Shown here one piece after another: positions 41,590 through 50,438 of a stretch of DNA of 64,000 bases. A model generated the notes under the pieces. It did no database searches. It worked only from the letters and a program-made list of their open reading frames with translations, and had not been told where the DNA came from. The stretch is taken from NCBI GenBank assembly GCA_947499955.1, contig CANMQI010000009.1, positions 124,001 through 188,000 on the forward strand, written 5' to 3'. The translations under genes and the position numbers were made by a program. This DNA is from an uncultured Granulosicoccus sp. Lineage in GTDB: Bacteria > Pseudomonadota > Gammaproteobacteria > Granulosicoccales > Granulosicoccaceae. The first letter of the stretch is position 1, and each line of letters starts with the position of its first letter.

Positions 41590-42890
41590 ACGAAGACCCG
41601 TTTGCCTTCGATGAAGATGACGACCGGACGGTGCTCCGACCGGGACGGCACGACAGCAAACCGATGGGCGCGGAAAACGTCTCTGCAAGCAGACAGAACC
41701 TCACTCGGCTACCGCCCATGGGTGGCATCAACCCGCTGGAGCAGGCAGCCTCTCGTTTGCTGCCATTGATGCTCGGCATCCGACATTCCAGCACGCACCC
41801 CAACCCTGAACAACTACGCAATCGCCTGATACGCGAGCTGAATGAATTCAAGCAAGCCGCCCTGCCCATACTCGGCGACCAGAAGAAAGTGACACAGGCC
41901 AGCTATGTCCTGTGCACCGCACTCGATGACGCCGCCATGAACACGCCCTGGGGCCACCAGGCCAACTGGTCGCAACACAATCTGCTGTCCACCTTCCACA
42001 ACGAGGTCATCGGCGGCGATCGCTTCTTCGCTCTGCTCAAGGGTCTGGGCAAGAACCCTCGCGAGAACATCGAGTTGCTCGAACTGATGTATCTATGCCT
42101 GTCACTGGGCTATGAAGGCAGTTATCGCATTGCCCGCAATGGCCAGAACACACTCGCCAAGGTCAGAACCTGGCTCTACGACATCATCCGCGATGTACGT
42201 GATACTCCGGATAATCGTCTGTCCCTGCACTGGCAGGGATCCGGCGTCCAGGAGAGTCGCCTGCCGAAACTGACCATCATCTGGGTAGCGGCAGCAGCGG
42301 CACTGGCCATCGCCTCCCTGAGCTACATCGGCTACCGCTACACCCTCGGGGCGAGCTCTGACTCGGCCATCGCAAGCTTCTACGGTAGCCGCCCACAACC
42401 TCTGCAGATCAGTACCGTCGTGCCGCCACCAGCGCCGCCGGCAAGCAGCAGCACCGCCGATCAGCGCATCACCCTGACGCAGCTGTTGCAAGGTCAGATC
42501 GACCTGAATCTGGTGGAGGTAGACGACAGCTTCAACGAAGGCCGCGTGCGCATTCTGGGCGACAACCTGTTTGCATCAGGTCGAACCGAACTGAACCCGG
42601 ACCTTGAACCTCTGATTCGCACCATTGCCGAGGCCATGCAACAGTTCAGCGGTGCCATCGTCGTCACCGGACATTCTGACAATGTCCCGATTCGTTCCGG
42701 GCGCTTCGCCTCCAATCTGGCGCTGTCCCGTGCGCGTGCCGAGTCGGTTGCTCAAGGCATGGGCGCGGTATTCGACGACCCCGGACGCCTGTCGGCCGAA
42801 GGCCGAGGCAGTCTGGAGCCGATAGGCGACAACAGTACTGCGAGTGGACGTGCCCGCAACCGCCGCGTCGAAGTCTCCATCTTCTACTAG
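41586..42890 (+). CDS. tssL: T6SS membrane protein TssL with C-terminal OmpA-like peptidoglycan-binding domain
   Basis: A 434-residue inner-membrane protein. The cytoplasmic DotU domain covers about residues 50-210 (NPLEQAASRLLPLM, ALDDAAMNTPWG, LLSTFHNEVIGGDRFF). One transmembrane helix (IIWVAAAAALAIASLSYIGY) lies near residue 240. The periplasmic part ends in an OmpA-like domain (DNLFASGRTELNP, VTGHSDNVPI, NLALSRARAESV), which holds the system on peptidoglycan. This evolved TssL makes a separate TagL unnecessary. The ATG overlaps the tssK stop. Confidence 0.95.
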   Translation: MNEDPFAFDEDDDRTVLRPGRHDSKPMGAENVSASRQNLTRLPPMGGINPLEQAASRLLPLMLGIRHSSTHPNPEQLRNRLIRELNEFKQAALPILGDQKKVTQASYVLCTALDDAAMNTPWGHQANWSQHNLLSTFHNEVIGGDRFFALLKGLGKNPRENIELLELMYLCLSLGYEGSYRIARNGQNTLAKVRTWLYDIIRDVRDTPDNRLSLHWQGSGVQESRLPKLTIIWVAAAAALAIASLSYIGYRYTLGASSDSAIASFYGSRPQPLQISTVVPPPAPPASSSTADQRITLTQLLQGQIDLNLVEVDDSFNEGRVRILGDNLFASGRTELNPDLEPLIRTIAEAMQQFSGAIVVTGHSDNVPIRSGRFASNLALSRARAESVAQGMGAVFDDPGRLSAEGRGSLEPIGDNSTASGRARNRRVEVSIFY

Positions 42891-42895
42891 CCGTG

Positions 42896-42970
42896 ATGAA
42901 AACCATGAGCATGCGCAGAACGGCAACGACGCCCATCCACCGACAGCAACCCGGGTCAGGCCGCTCATGA
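42896..42970 (+). CDS. Possible 24-codon mini-ORF bridging tssL and tssM
   Basis: The frame starts MKTMSMRRTATTP and ends PGSGRS. It begins five bases after the tssL stop and its TGA overlaps the tssM ATG as ATGA. It has no ribosome site and no relative I know. If real it may couple translation from tssL to tssM; it may also be chance. Confidence 0.2.
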   Translation: MKTMSMRRTATTPIHRQQPGSGRS

Positions 42971-45900
42971 GCCGCCTGAAGACACTGTTCGGCAGCCGCC
43001 TGTTCCTGGCCTTTCTCGGCATTGTATTCCTGTCGCTGATCATCTGGTTCGTCGGCCCCCTGTTCGGCTACAATCAGACATCCCCGCTCGAGAGTCGCTA
43101 CAACCGCCTGTTGGCCATCGGCAGTCTGTCCCTGATCTGGTTGCTCATGGCACTGTTCCGCTTTGTCCGATCGCGTCGCCAGAATGCCCGCATGCTCGAT
43201 TCGCTGGCCAGTGAGGCGCCTTCTGCCAATGAATCCGCCAGCGCCGAAGAACTGCAGATCCTGCAATCCAAGATGCAGGAAGCTGTCGACACACTCAAGC
43301 AGCGCAACTTCTCCCGCAGCGGAGGCAGTCGCTTCATCTACGAACTGCCCTGGTACGTCATCATCGGACCACCGGGGGCCGGCAAGACGACCCTGCTGAG
43401 TAACTCGGGGCTGGATTTTCCGCTGGAAGAGACGCACGGCAAGTATTCCGTGAAAGGACTGGGCGGCACGCGCAATTGCGACTGGTGGTTCACTGACCAG
43501 GCCGTGCTGCTCGATACGGCAGGACGCTACACCACGCAGGACAGTGAAAGCGAAGTGGATCACCGTGCCTGGTCGGGGTTTCTCGACATGCTGCGTGAAA
43601 AGCGCAGCCGTCGCCCCATCAATGGCGTCCTGCTCGCCTTGAGTATCGAAGACGTGCTGAACAGTGACGACACGCAACTGGAGCAGATTGCCAAGACCCT
43701 GCGCAACCGGGTCGAAGAACTCTATCAACAACTGGGTATCGCCCCCCCGGTCTATCTGATGTTCACCAAATGCGATCTGTTGGCAGGGTTTACCGAATAC
43801 CACGGTGATCTGGACAAGCAGGCTCGACAGCAGGTCTGGGGACACACACTGGATCTTGAGGACACTCAGCCCGGTGCGACACTGGCTGCGGGGCTGGACA
43901 CCCTGCAATCGCAGCTCAACCAGCAGACGGTCGGCAAACTGCAGGCCGAACTGAGCCAGCGCAACCGCGAGAGCATCTACGGCTTTCCCATGCAGTTCAA
44001 CTTTGCCAGGAGCCGGGTCACTGTGCTGCTGGATCGATTGACCGCATCCTCCCGACTGTTGCAACCGGTCCTGTTCCGCGGCGTCTATTTCACCAGTGCC
44101 ACCCAGACAGGGTCGGTACTGGACCAGGTCATCCAGAATGTGTCGCAGAGCTTTGGCCTTCCTGATACCCAGAGCACTGCATCAACCACGGAAGGACGCA
44201 GCTATTTCATCCAGAAACTGCTCAGCGATGTGATCTTTGGTGAGTCAGGCCTTGCGGGCACCAATCTGAAAACCGAAAAACGTCTGAAACGACTGCAATG
44301 GGCAGCGGTAGGCACTCTTGCAACTCTGACTCTCGGCTTGCTGGCGCTCTGGTCTGCCAGCTTTGTGCAGAACAGGCAACTCATCGAACAGGTGGAGACA
44401 GCCGCCACGGAGCTGCAAGGCTCGATCGACTCGCTCGACCCACTCAGCCTCGATCTGATACCTGTCAACACCATGCTCAACCAGGCGCGTGCTCTGACAT
44501 CGCTGGATGACGATGATGTGAACAGGCACGGCTTTGTCATCAGGCATGCCGGTCTGTTTCAGGGAGACAAGATTGCCGAACTGGCGCTCAGCCGCTATGA
44601 CGAACTGCTGCAGGAAGCCTTGTTACCGCGCTTGATGGTACGTCTTGAACACCAGATGCACGCCCGCAACACGGACAGTGAATTCCTGTTTGAAGCCTTG
44701 AAGACCTACCAGATCATCGGTATACGGGAGCGCTTCGATTCCGATGATGTCATCGGCTGGTTCAATTTCGATTTCGATTCCATGCTCTCTGCCGACGTCC
44801 CCGAGAGCGTCCGCCAGAACCTCAAAGTGCATGTAGCCCGCCTGTTCCGGGAAACACCCCGTCGCCTGCCCAGACCACTGGACAATTCCCTGATCGATCA
44901 ATACCAGTTGATAGCGGCCAATACAACTCTGGCGCAGAGAGCCTATAACCGGATTCGCAACGACTCACAGCGCGATATCAACTCCTTTGTTCGCCTGACC
45001 ACGCAAGTCAGCCCGGAGCTGCCACGCATCTATACCCGTGAGGATGGTGTATCACTCGATCAAAGCGTGCAGAGTTTCCATACCCTGTCCGGCTATCGCG
45101 ATGTGTTCCTGCCTGCCAGTCAGAGTATCAGCCAGTCACTGGCCGAGGACAGCTGGGTTCTGGGGCCGCACTCCGGAACGGACAACGACGAGAGCTCCCT
45201 GCAGGAACTCAGCAGTGCTCTGAGGCAGCAGTACTTCGATGACTATATCGACCAGTGGCAAACCCTGTTCAGCAAGCTGAGCATGCGCAGTATCAGTGAT
45301 CTGGGGCAGGCCTCGGAATTCGTGTCACTGATTGCCGATGCTGATTCACCCCTGAAGAAGTTTCTGGTCCATGCCAGTCAGCAGACCACATTGACACAAC
45401 CAGCCGTACCCGCTGACAACTCTGCGGCCAGTGGCTCGCCGCGCGAGAACGAACTGGGCGCGCTGCTGCAAGCACAGCCCGAGGCTGCGGCAAGCCCACA
45501 GGCCGTGGACCCGGTTACCGAACACTTCGCCACCCTGCATGCGCTGGTCAAGGGCTTCGAGAGCAACACCTCGTCACTGGATACCGTGCTCAACCAGTTG
45601 GCGGATCTGAACATTCAGCTGCTGCCCATGGCACAGAGCCCGGCAGGCACGATCGACACCGCACTCAACAACGAGCTGGCCATCAGCATGCAGACGCTGA
45701 CGCTCAAGGCAGACAGGCTCGCGGAACCCCTGGCCTCACTGGTGTCGGGTCTGACTAACGAAATCAGTGATGTGGTGGGCGGAGGCTTCTGCCAGCAACT
45801 GGACACGGCCTGGAAGACCGACGTACTGCCCTACTACCAGAGAGCGATACGCAATCGCTACCCGGTCAACCGGCAAGGTACAGCCGATATCGCACTGAGT

Positions 45901-46494
45901 GACTTCGGTGCATTCTTCGGCCCCAACGGCATCATCGATTCCTTCGTGAATACCTACCTGACCGGGCAGGTATCGCGAACGCCGAAGCAATGGACCTGGA
46001 TAGGCACAGGCTCCTCGGTGTGCCTTTCGGACAACTCGCTGAAACAGTTAGCCTTTGCCGATGATGTGCGCAATACCTTCTTCGCGCAGGGTGGCAACCG
46101 TCCGGGCTTCCAGTTCGATCTCATTCCTGAAGAACTGGACATGTCCACCGAGATCGATCGTCTGTTTCTGGATATCGGCGGTAGCCGAACCGACTACTTC
46201 CATGGACCGATCAATGGCAGCACCTCTTTCACCTGGCCTCCGGTGAGCAACAATACCCAGGTCAGCCTGCGTGTCGAGCCTGTTGTGCCGGGATCATCCT
46301 CCAGCATCAGTCTCAGTGGTCCCTGGTCTGTTCTGCGACTGTTTGATCAGGGCAGCCGTTCAGCTACCCGCAGTGGCCTCAGCGTCAGCTACAGCTTCGG
46401 GGGTCGGCCAGTCACCATCGGTCTGGCCAGCAGCAGCTTCAATCCACTCGACTCAGTCGCGCTGCGCAACTTTCGTGCGCCGGAGAGCTTGTGA
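42967..46494 (+). CDS. tssM: T6SS inner-membrane protein TssM (IcmF)
   Basis: A 1175-residue IcmF-type protein. Two N-terminal membrane helices (LAFLGIVFLSLIIWFVGPLF and IGSLSLIWLLMALF) precede a cytoplasmic NTPase-like domain with Walker A GPPGAGKTT at residues 135-143. A third helix near residue 455 leads into the large periplasmic part, which ends in the beta-rich region that binds TssJ (FDLIPEELDMSTEIDRLFLDIGG and later strands). The start is uncertain by frame; the ATG at 42967 is the first sensible codon and lies before the first helix. The stop overlaps tagF as GTGA. Confidence 0.95.
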   Translation: MSRLKTLFGSRLFLAFLGIVFLSLIIWFVGPLFGYNQTSPLESRYNRLLAIGSLSLIWLLMALFRFVRSRRQNARMLDSLASEAPSANESASAEELQILQSKMQEAVDTLKQRNFSRSGGSRFIYELPWYVIIGPPGAGKTTLLSNSGLDFPLEETHGKYSVKGLGGTRNCDWWFTDQAVLLDTAGRYTTQDSESEVDHRAWSGFLDMLREKRSRRPINGVLLALSIEDVLNSDDTQLEQIAKTLRNRVEELYQQLGIAPPVYLMFTKCDLLAGFTEYHGDLDKQARQQVWGHTLDLEDTQPGATLAAGLDTLQSQLNQQTVGKLQAELSQRNRESIYGFPMQFNFARSRVTVLLDRLTASSRLLQPVLFRGVYFTSATQTGSVLDQVIQNVSQSFGLPDTQSTASTTEGRSYFIQKLLSDVIFGESGLAGTNLKTEKRLKRLQWAAVGTLATLTLGLLALWSASFVQNRQLIEQVETAATELQGSIDSLDPLSLDLIPVNTMLNQARALTSLDDDDVNRHGFVIRHAGLFQGDKIAELALSRYDELLQEALLPRLMVRLEHQMHARNTDSEFLFEALKTYQIIGIRERFDSDDVIGWFNFDFDSMLSADVPESVRQNLKVHVARLFRETPRRLPRPLDNSLIDQYQLIAANTTLAQRAYNRIRNDSQRDINSFVRLTTQVSPELPRIYTREDGVSLDQSVQSFHTLSGYRDVFLPASQSISQSLAEDSWVLGPHSGTDNDESSLQELSSALRQQYFDDYIDQWQTLFSKLSMRSISDLGQASEFVSLIADADSPLKKFLVHASQQTTLTQPAVPADNSAASGSPRENELGALLQAQPEAAASPQAVDPVTEHFATLHALVKGFESNTSSLDTVLNQLADLNIQLLPMAQSPAGTIDTALNNELAISMQTLTLKADRLAEPLASLVSGLTNEISDVVGGGFCQQLDTAWKTDVLPYYQRAIRNRYPVNRQGTADIALSDFGAFFGPNGIIDSFVNTYLTGQVSRTPKQWTWIGTGSSVCLSDNSLKQLAFADDVRNTFFAQGGNRPGFQFDLIPEELDMSTEIDRLFLDIGGSRTDYFHGPINGSTSFTWPPVSNNTQVSLRVEPVVPGSSSSISLSGPWSVLRLFDQGSRSATRSGLSVSYSFGGRPVTIGLASSSFNPLDSVALRNFRAPESL

Positions 46495-47558
46495 ACCAGC
46501 TTGGTTATTACGGCAAGATTCCTCATCGCGGTGACTTCGTGCGCTTCAACCTGCCTCAGTCATTCATCACCGTCTGGGATGACTGGTTGCGAGATGTCAT
46601 GGTTCTGGGTGAAAACCGACACACCGACTGGGCTGACAGCTATGCAACGGCGCCGGGCTATCGTTTTGTGCTCTCCGCCGGTATCGCGGGAAACACCCCC
46701 TGGATGGGCGTACTGACACCCAGTGCCGACAAGGTCGGACGCCGTTTTCCCTTTTGCCTGGCAGTCTCTCTGGCGGAGACCTCTCTACCCACGCAGAGCC
46801 TGCTCAACGAGCATGGCTGGTTCAAGGATGCCGAACAGCTGCTGCGCAAGGTGTGTTCCAGCGATTATGTATTCGATGAGTTGCAGGCTGAACTGGCCGA
46901 GTTTGCCCGGATTCATGAGCAGAAGCCGCCCTCCGTCGAAGGCCGGGTAAGCCAGACCCATCACCTCATCGACGAACCGTTCACCATCTGCATGACACCT
47001 GGCGCGACATCACCGGCAGCACTGTCGCTGGCCCCCATACTCGACACGGTGTTGCGGCAGACTGCCAGTGAATACAGCCTGTGGCAGTCAACAGATGCAA
47101 GCCAGAGACTGATTCTGAGCACCGGCCTGCCTACGGAGTCGACCGGTATGGCATTGATGACCCAGGATTGGGAGTCAGCGGCAAGCACCCTGATCGATCT
47201 GTCGGAATTGCCACTGAATGAGGCGTCAATTGCGCCATCCGTGCTGGATACCCGTCAGAACAATGGAGCAGGCGACTCGGCGCTGAACAATACCGCCGAT
47301 ATATCGCCCCCACCTCCAACAGCGGAAGCTGCCACTGACAACGAGATCGTTGCAGACCCTGCACAAGCGCAAGACACGACGGCGACGCTGACCGCAGACA
47401 CGCCCACCGAGGCGGCAGACACAACACCTTCTGCCGATGATTGGGCGGCATTGGATGATTTCAGCAACGACGCAGATTTCGAGACTCCGGTCGTCCCCCA
47501 GGTGGAACCGCTGGAGATTGAAGAAGACGACCTGCCAGACGCTCCGTGGGAGAAATGA
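46491..47558 (+). CDS. tagF: T6SS-associated protein TagF
   Basis: A 355-residue protein. The TagF/SciT domain (residues 1-225) starts LGYYGKIPHRGDFVRFNLP and has GRRFPFCLAVSLAET and LLRKVCSSDYVFDELQ. In characterised systems TagF holds the T6SS off independently of, or together with, TagH. The C-terminal 110 residues are a low-complexity Ala/Thr/Asp/Glu tail that has no clear fold and ends in an acidic EEDDLPDAPWEK. The GTG start overlaps the tssM stop by four bases; no ATG is better placed. Immediately followed by pppA. Confidence 0.93.
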   Translation: MNQLGYYGKIPHRGDFVRFNLPQSFITVWDDWLRDVMVLGENRHTDWADSYATAPGYRFVLSAGIAGNTPWMGVLTPSADKVGRRFPFCLAVSLAETSLPTQSLLNEHGWFKDAEQLLRKVCSSDYVFDELQAELAEFARIHEQKPPSVEGRVSQTHHLIDEPFTICMTPGATSPAALSLAPILDTVLRQTASEYSLWQSTDASQRLILSTGLPTESTGMALMTQDWESAASTLIDLSELPLNEASIAPSVLDTRQNNGAGDSALNNTADISPPPPTAEAATDNEIVADPAQAQDTTATLTADTPTEAADTTPSADDWAALDDFSNDADFETPVVPQVEPLEIEEDDLPDAPWEK

Positions 47559-47560
47559 GC

Positions 47561-48274
47561 ATGTGGCACAGCGAGACCTACACCGATACCGGGCAGAAGC
47601 GCAGCCTCAATGAGGATTCCCTTCTCGCCCTGCCCGAACAGCGTCTCTGGCTGGTGGCCGACGGTATGGGTGGTCACTCGAATGGCGACTATGCCAGCCA
47701 GCTGGTTACCCGCACGCTGCAGCAGTTTCAGGCATCTCCCATGGCCGGTGTCAGCAAGAGTCGGCTCATCAAGGCACTTGATGATTGCAATGCGCAATTG
47801 ATGGCCAAGGCAGACAGGGATCAGGTGGATATCATCGGCTGTACGGTGGTTCTGCTGCAGGCGCGTCGTGACAGCATTCTGTGCAGCTGGTCGGGCGATA
47901 GCCGAGCCTATCGACTACGTGACGGGCACTTGCTGCAGCTGACACAGGATCACTCTCAGCAATCACTGGTGGAAGACCGTGATTGTCTGCGACACCCCGT
48001 TTCTCGTATCGAGCCCTCACAGATGCTCACCAGTGCCATTGGCGGTGGGCCGGAACTGGCGCTGGAACACTGCTGGTTCAGACTCAGGGACGACGATGCC
48101 TTTCTCCTGTGTACCGATGGTCTGAACAAGGAGGTCAGCGATGATGAAATTCATCGGACGATGCTTGAATCCTCGAACGGTACGACAGTTCTGCAAACAC
48201 TTGCGCAGCTATATCAGCAGCGTGGCGCCAGAGACAATGTCGGCATGATCTGGCTAACACGGAGTTCCCTGTAA
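47561..48274 (+). CDS. pppA: PP2C-type protein phosphatase PppA
   Basis: A 237-residue cytoplasmic PP2C phosphatase. The metal-binding motifs are LVADGMGGHSNGDYAS near residue 35, SWSGDSRAYRLRDGHL near residue 110, LLCTDGLNKEV near residue 185 and GARDNVGMI near the C-terminus. PppA removes the phosphothreonine that PpkA places on the FHA protein and so turns secretion off. The ATG at 47561 is preferred because GGAG is eight bases upstream; the ATG at 47555 overlaps the tagF stop but is too close to that site. Confidence 0.93.
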   Translation: MWHSETYTDTGQKRSLNEDSLLALPEQRLWLVADGMGGHSNGDYASQLVTRTLQQFQASPMAGVSKSRLIKALDDCNAQLMAKADRDQVDIIGCTVVLLQARRDSILCSWSGDSRAYRLRDGHLLQLTQDHSQQSLVEDRDCLRHPVSRIEPSQMLTSAIGGGPELALEHCWFRLRDDDAFLLCTDGLNKEVSDDEIHRTMLESSNGTTVLQTLAQLYQQRGARDNVGMIWLTRSSL

Positions 48275-48275
48275 G

Positions 48276-49034
48276 ATGAAAAAATCCAACCTCTCACTGT
48301 TTCTTGCCACTACCCTGACTGTCTTGATGTCATTGATACTGGCGTCCTGTGCATCCGTGGTCAAACGCTCCCCACCCTCCATTTCTCATGTGCACATCGG
48401 CCATGCCATTACCGGCTGGCCGCTGGCGCCGAAAAAACGGGGCTTGCTGGTGGTTGCCGAGCTGCAGTCCGTGGCCGCCACCACCACCAGTGAACTGATG
48501 CTGGAGGCTGCACGCGAGGGTAATATGGAGCGTGCTCAGAAATACCTGAAGCTCACCGCCGACGCCGTCGATCCCGGTTTTCTGCAACGCAAGACCAGTA
48601 ACGAATACGGGCTTCGTCGTGCAGCGGCAGAAGCCATTACCCACCTGCAGCTGGCCAGCGAAGTCGAGGATGCCAGTGCCAATGTTCAACGGACCGTGAC
48701 CAGCACGCGCATCAAGGCAGAAGACCTGATAGACCGTTCGGACGAACTTCTGGCCTATCTGGACGCCGGTGCGAAATCGACATCGATCGACGAAATGGAG
48801 ATCATTGCAGAAGAGATCGTTCATACACTCAAGGCGATTGCCGGTGGGCCGGACGTCACAGGCAATTACAGCCTGTATGAATTCAGGAACGATATCGAAG
48901 CCATGGTAGCGCGCGAGGATCCACCTTATCAGACCGTGGAATCCTATTACCTGTTCAACCTCGTCAAACTGCCGGACGGCCAGTGGGGATTTGCCTCCCG
49001 AAACAGCCGTGGATCCGCCGGAACTGGATACTGA
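48276..49034 (+). CDS. Hypothetical lipoprotein at the end of the T6SS operon
   Basis: A 252-residue protein of unknown function. A signal peptide ends in the lipobox LASC (Cys25). The mature protein begins with a short extended region, then is mainly helical (residues 60-200; LMLEAAREGNMERAQKYLKL, AAAEAITHLQLASEVEDASAN, DLIDRSDELLAYLDAG). A short C-terminal beta part with PDGQWGFASRNSRG follows. It starts one base after the pppA stop and is followed five bases later by the peptidoglycan-binding-like gene, so it belongs to the T6SS transcript. A role at the outer membrane or periplasmic face is inferred from location only. Confidence 0.8.
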   Translation: MKKSNLSLFLATTLTVLMSLILASCASVVKRSPPSISHVHIGHAITGWPLAPKKRGLLVVAELQSVAATTTSELMLEAAREGNMERAQKYLKLTADAVDPGFLQRKTSNEYGLRRAAAEAITHLQLASEVEDASANVQRTVTSTRIKAEDLIDRSDELLAYLDAGAKSTSIDEMEIIAEEIVHTLKAIAGGPDVTGNYSLYEFRNDIEAMVAREDPPYQTVESYYLFNLVKLPDGQWGFASRNSRGSAGTGY

Positions 49035-49039
49035 CCATC

Positions 49040-50308
49040 ATGAAAATGCCTACCTTGTCTCTGGCAAGCCGTTGCCTGGCACTTTTTATTACAAGCCTGG
49101 CTCTTGCTACTCATGTCATGGCCCAGTCAGTCGACGACTGCATGTCCGCCAGGGTGGACGATGCCCTGACCATCTGCCAGGGCATCATTGACAACGGCAG
49201 TCGCAACGCCGATGTCTACTGGAAACTCACCTCCGCCCAGTACCAGAGCGGCCAGACCGAGCAGGCCAACAAGACACTGAACAGCGCACTGCGACTGTAT
49301 CCCGCCGATACCCGGCTGGCATCACTCAAGGAACTCATTTCCACTGATACCAGCGAGCAGGCGCTGATTGCCCGCTCTGCGAAACTGAATCAGAATTCTC
49401 TGGACAAGGGTGCCATGAAGATCTCCTGTCTGACCAAGACAGGCGATGTCGGCATCAGCGCCTGCAAGCGTCGTCTGGAACTGAGCAACCAGGATGGAGA
49501 CCGCATTCGTGCACGGCTGGCCGAGCTGCAACAGGTACAGGAATCCAATCGCCTGGCCATCGCCGCAGAGACACCCAGTCCGAGCCCGGCGGCCACGAAG
49601 GACGAACCCGTGGCTCGCTTGCAGGAAACGCCAGCGCCCGAACCCTTCGCAGAACCCGAACCTGAAGAGGTCGATATTCAGGAACTGATAGCAGAAACCC
49701 GCCGCAAGGCTTACAAGGCCATGGTCTCCGAGGTGCAGTCACGATTGAACGACTTCGGCTTCAACGCCGGATTTCCCGATGGCGTACCGGGTAGCAATAC
49801 CCGTCGGGCCTTGTCCGAATTCTATCGCGCAACCGGTGCGACTCCGACGACCTCCATAACCGACCTCACCATCGAGGACCTTGACAGTGAAAAACTCAAA
49901 CTGGATATCGCGAGGAGAAAATTGCGTGAAAGTCAGCAGGCACTGGCTGACGGCAAGCTTGTGCTGGCGAAAAGCAGTCTGCAGGCAGCAGAGCAGATCA
50001 GCGGCCTGCTGAAAGTACCACCACAGCATGCACTGGCCCTGCGCACGCCAGTCCAGGCCGAGTCACCTACACCCCTTACCAGTATCCAGGCCCCAAAGGT
50101 TCCAGAGCCATCGGTTGATGCAGTACCGGCCAGGCAGACGGATGCGACGACGCCATCGGCATTCACACCCTCTTCACCCCCGAAAGGCGCAGGCTCGGAT
50201 GAGCGCTTCGCTGAACTCATCAACCAGATCAAGGTGTTGCAAGGTCGTATCCAGCGGCAGCAGAGCGATCAGAACCAGCAGATGAAGGCACTCAGGGACG
50301 CCCTCTAG
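49040..50308 (+). CDS. Hypothetical exported TPR and peptidoglycan-binding-like protein, last gene of the T6SS operon
   Basis: A 422-residue protein. A signal peptide (residues 1-29, cleavage near VMAQS) is followed by a TPR-like segment with two cysteines ([42 protein letters not shown]). A Pro/Glu-rich linker follows, and then a peptidoglycan_binding_1-like motif near residues 228-265 ([27 protein letters not shown]). After a second low-complexity Pro-rich region, the C-terminus is a Gln-rich coiled coil ([16 protein letters not shown]). The ATG at 49040 is the first in-frame one preceding the signal peptide; the upstream open frame overlaps the lipoprotein gene. It probably acts in the periplasm. 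Confidence 0.8.
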   Translation: MKMPTLSLASRCLALFITSLALATHVMAQSVDDCMSARVDDALTICQGIIDNGSRNADVYWKLTSAQYQSGQTEQANKTLNSALRLYPADTRLASLKELISTDTSEQALIARSAKLNQNSLDKGAMKISCLTKTGDVGISACKRRLELSNQDGDRIRARLAELQQVQESNRLAIAAETPSPSPAATKDEPVARLQETPAPEPFAEPEPEEVDIQELIAETRRKAYKAMVSEVQSRLNDFGFNAGFPDGVPGSNTRRALSEFYRATGATPTTSITDLTIEDLDSEKLKLDIARRKLRESQQALADGKLVLAKSSLQAAEQISGLLKVPPQHALALRTPVQAESPTPLTSIQAPKVPEPSVDAVPARQTDATTPSAFTPSSPPKGAGSDERFAELINQIKVLQGRIQRQQSDQNQQMKALRDAL

Positions 50309-50376
50309 TGGCTCCGCCTCTGCCGAGCATGTCGAGCTCGTAACAGGTCTTTACCCCTGCATTTCAGACACTACCC

Positions 50377-50407
50377 TTGACCTTCCAGTTACTGGAAGGC
50401 CCATGAT
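50377..50407 (+). promoter_or_regulatory. CueR-type copA promoter
   Basis: The -35 TTGACC (50377-50382) and -10 CATGAT (50402-50407) are separated by 19 bases, the overlong spacer typical of MerR-family promoters. The spacer overlaps a perfect dyad, CCTTCCAG-TTA-CTGGAAGG (50381-50399), nearly the known CueR box. Copper-bound CueR should untwist it and activate copA. The only weakness is the -10 match (four of six). Confidence 0.92.
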
Positions 50408-50438
50408 AGGGGTAGACGTCAATGCAAGGGGATGGATC

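Noticed and set aside
42664-44064. 466-codon minus-strand frame opposite tssL and tssM
   Set aside because: Spans two firm genes on the opposite strand, with high Gln and His content typical of shadow frames.
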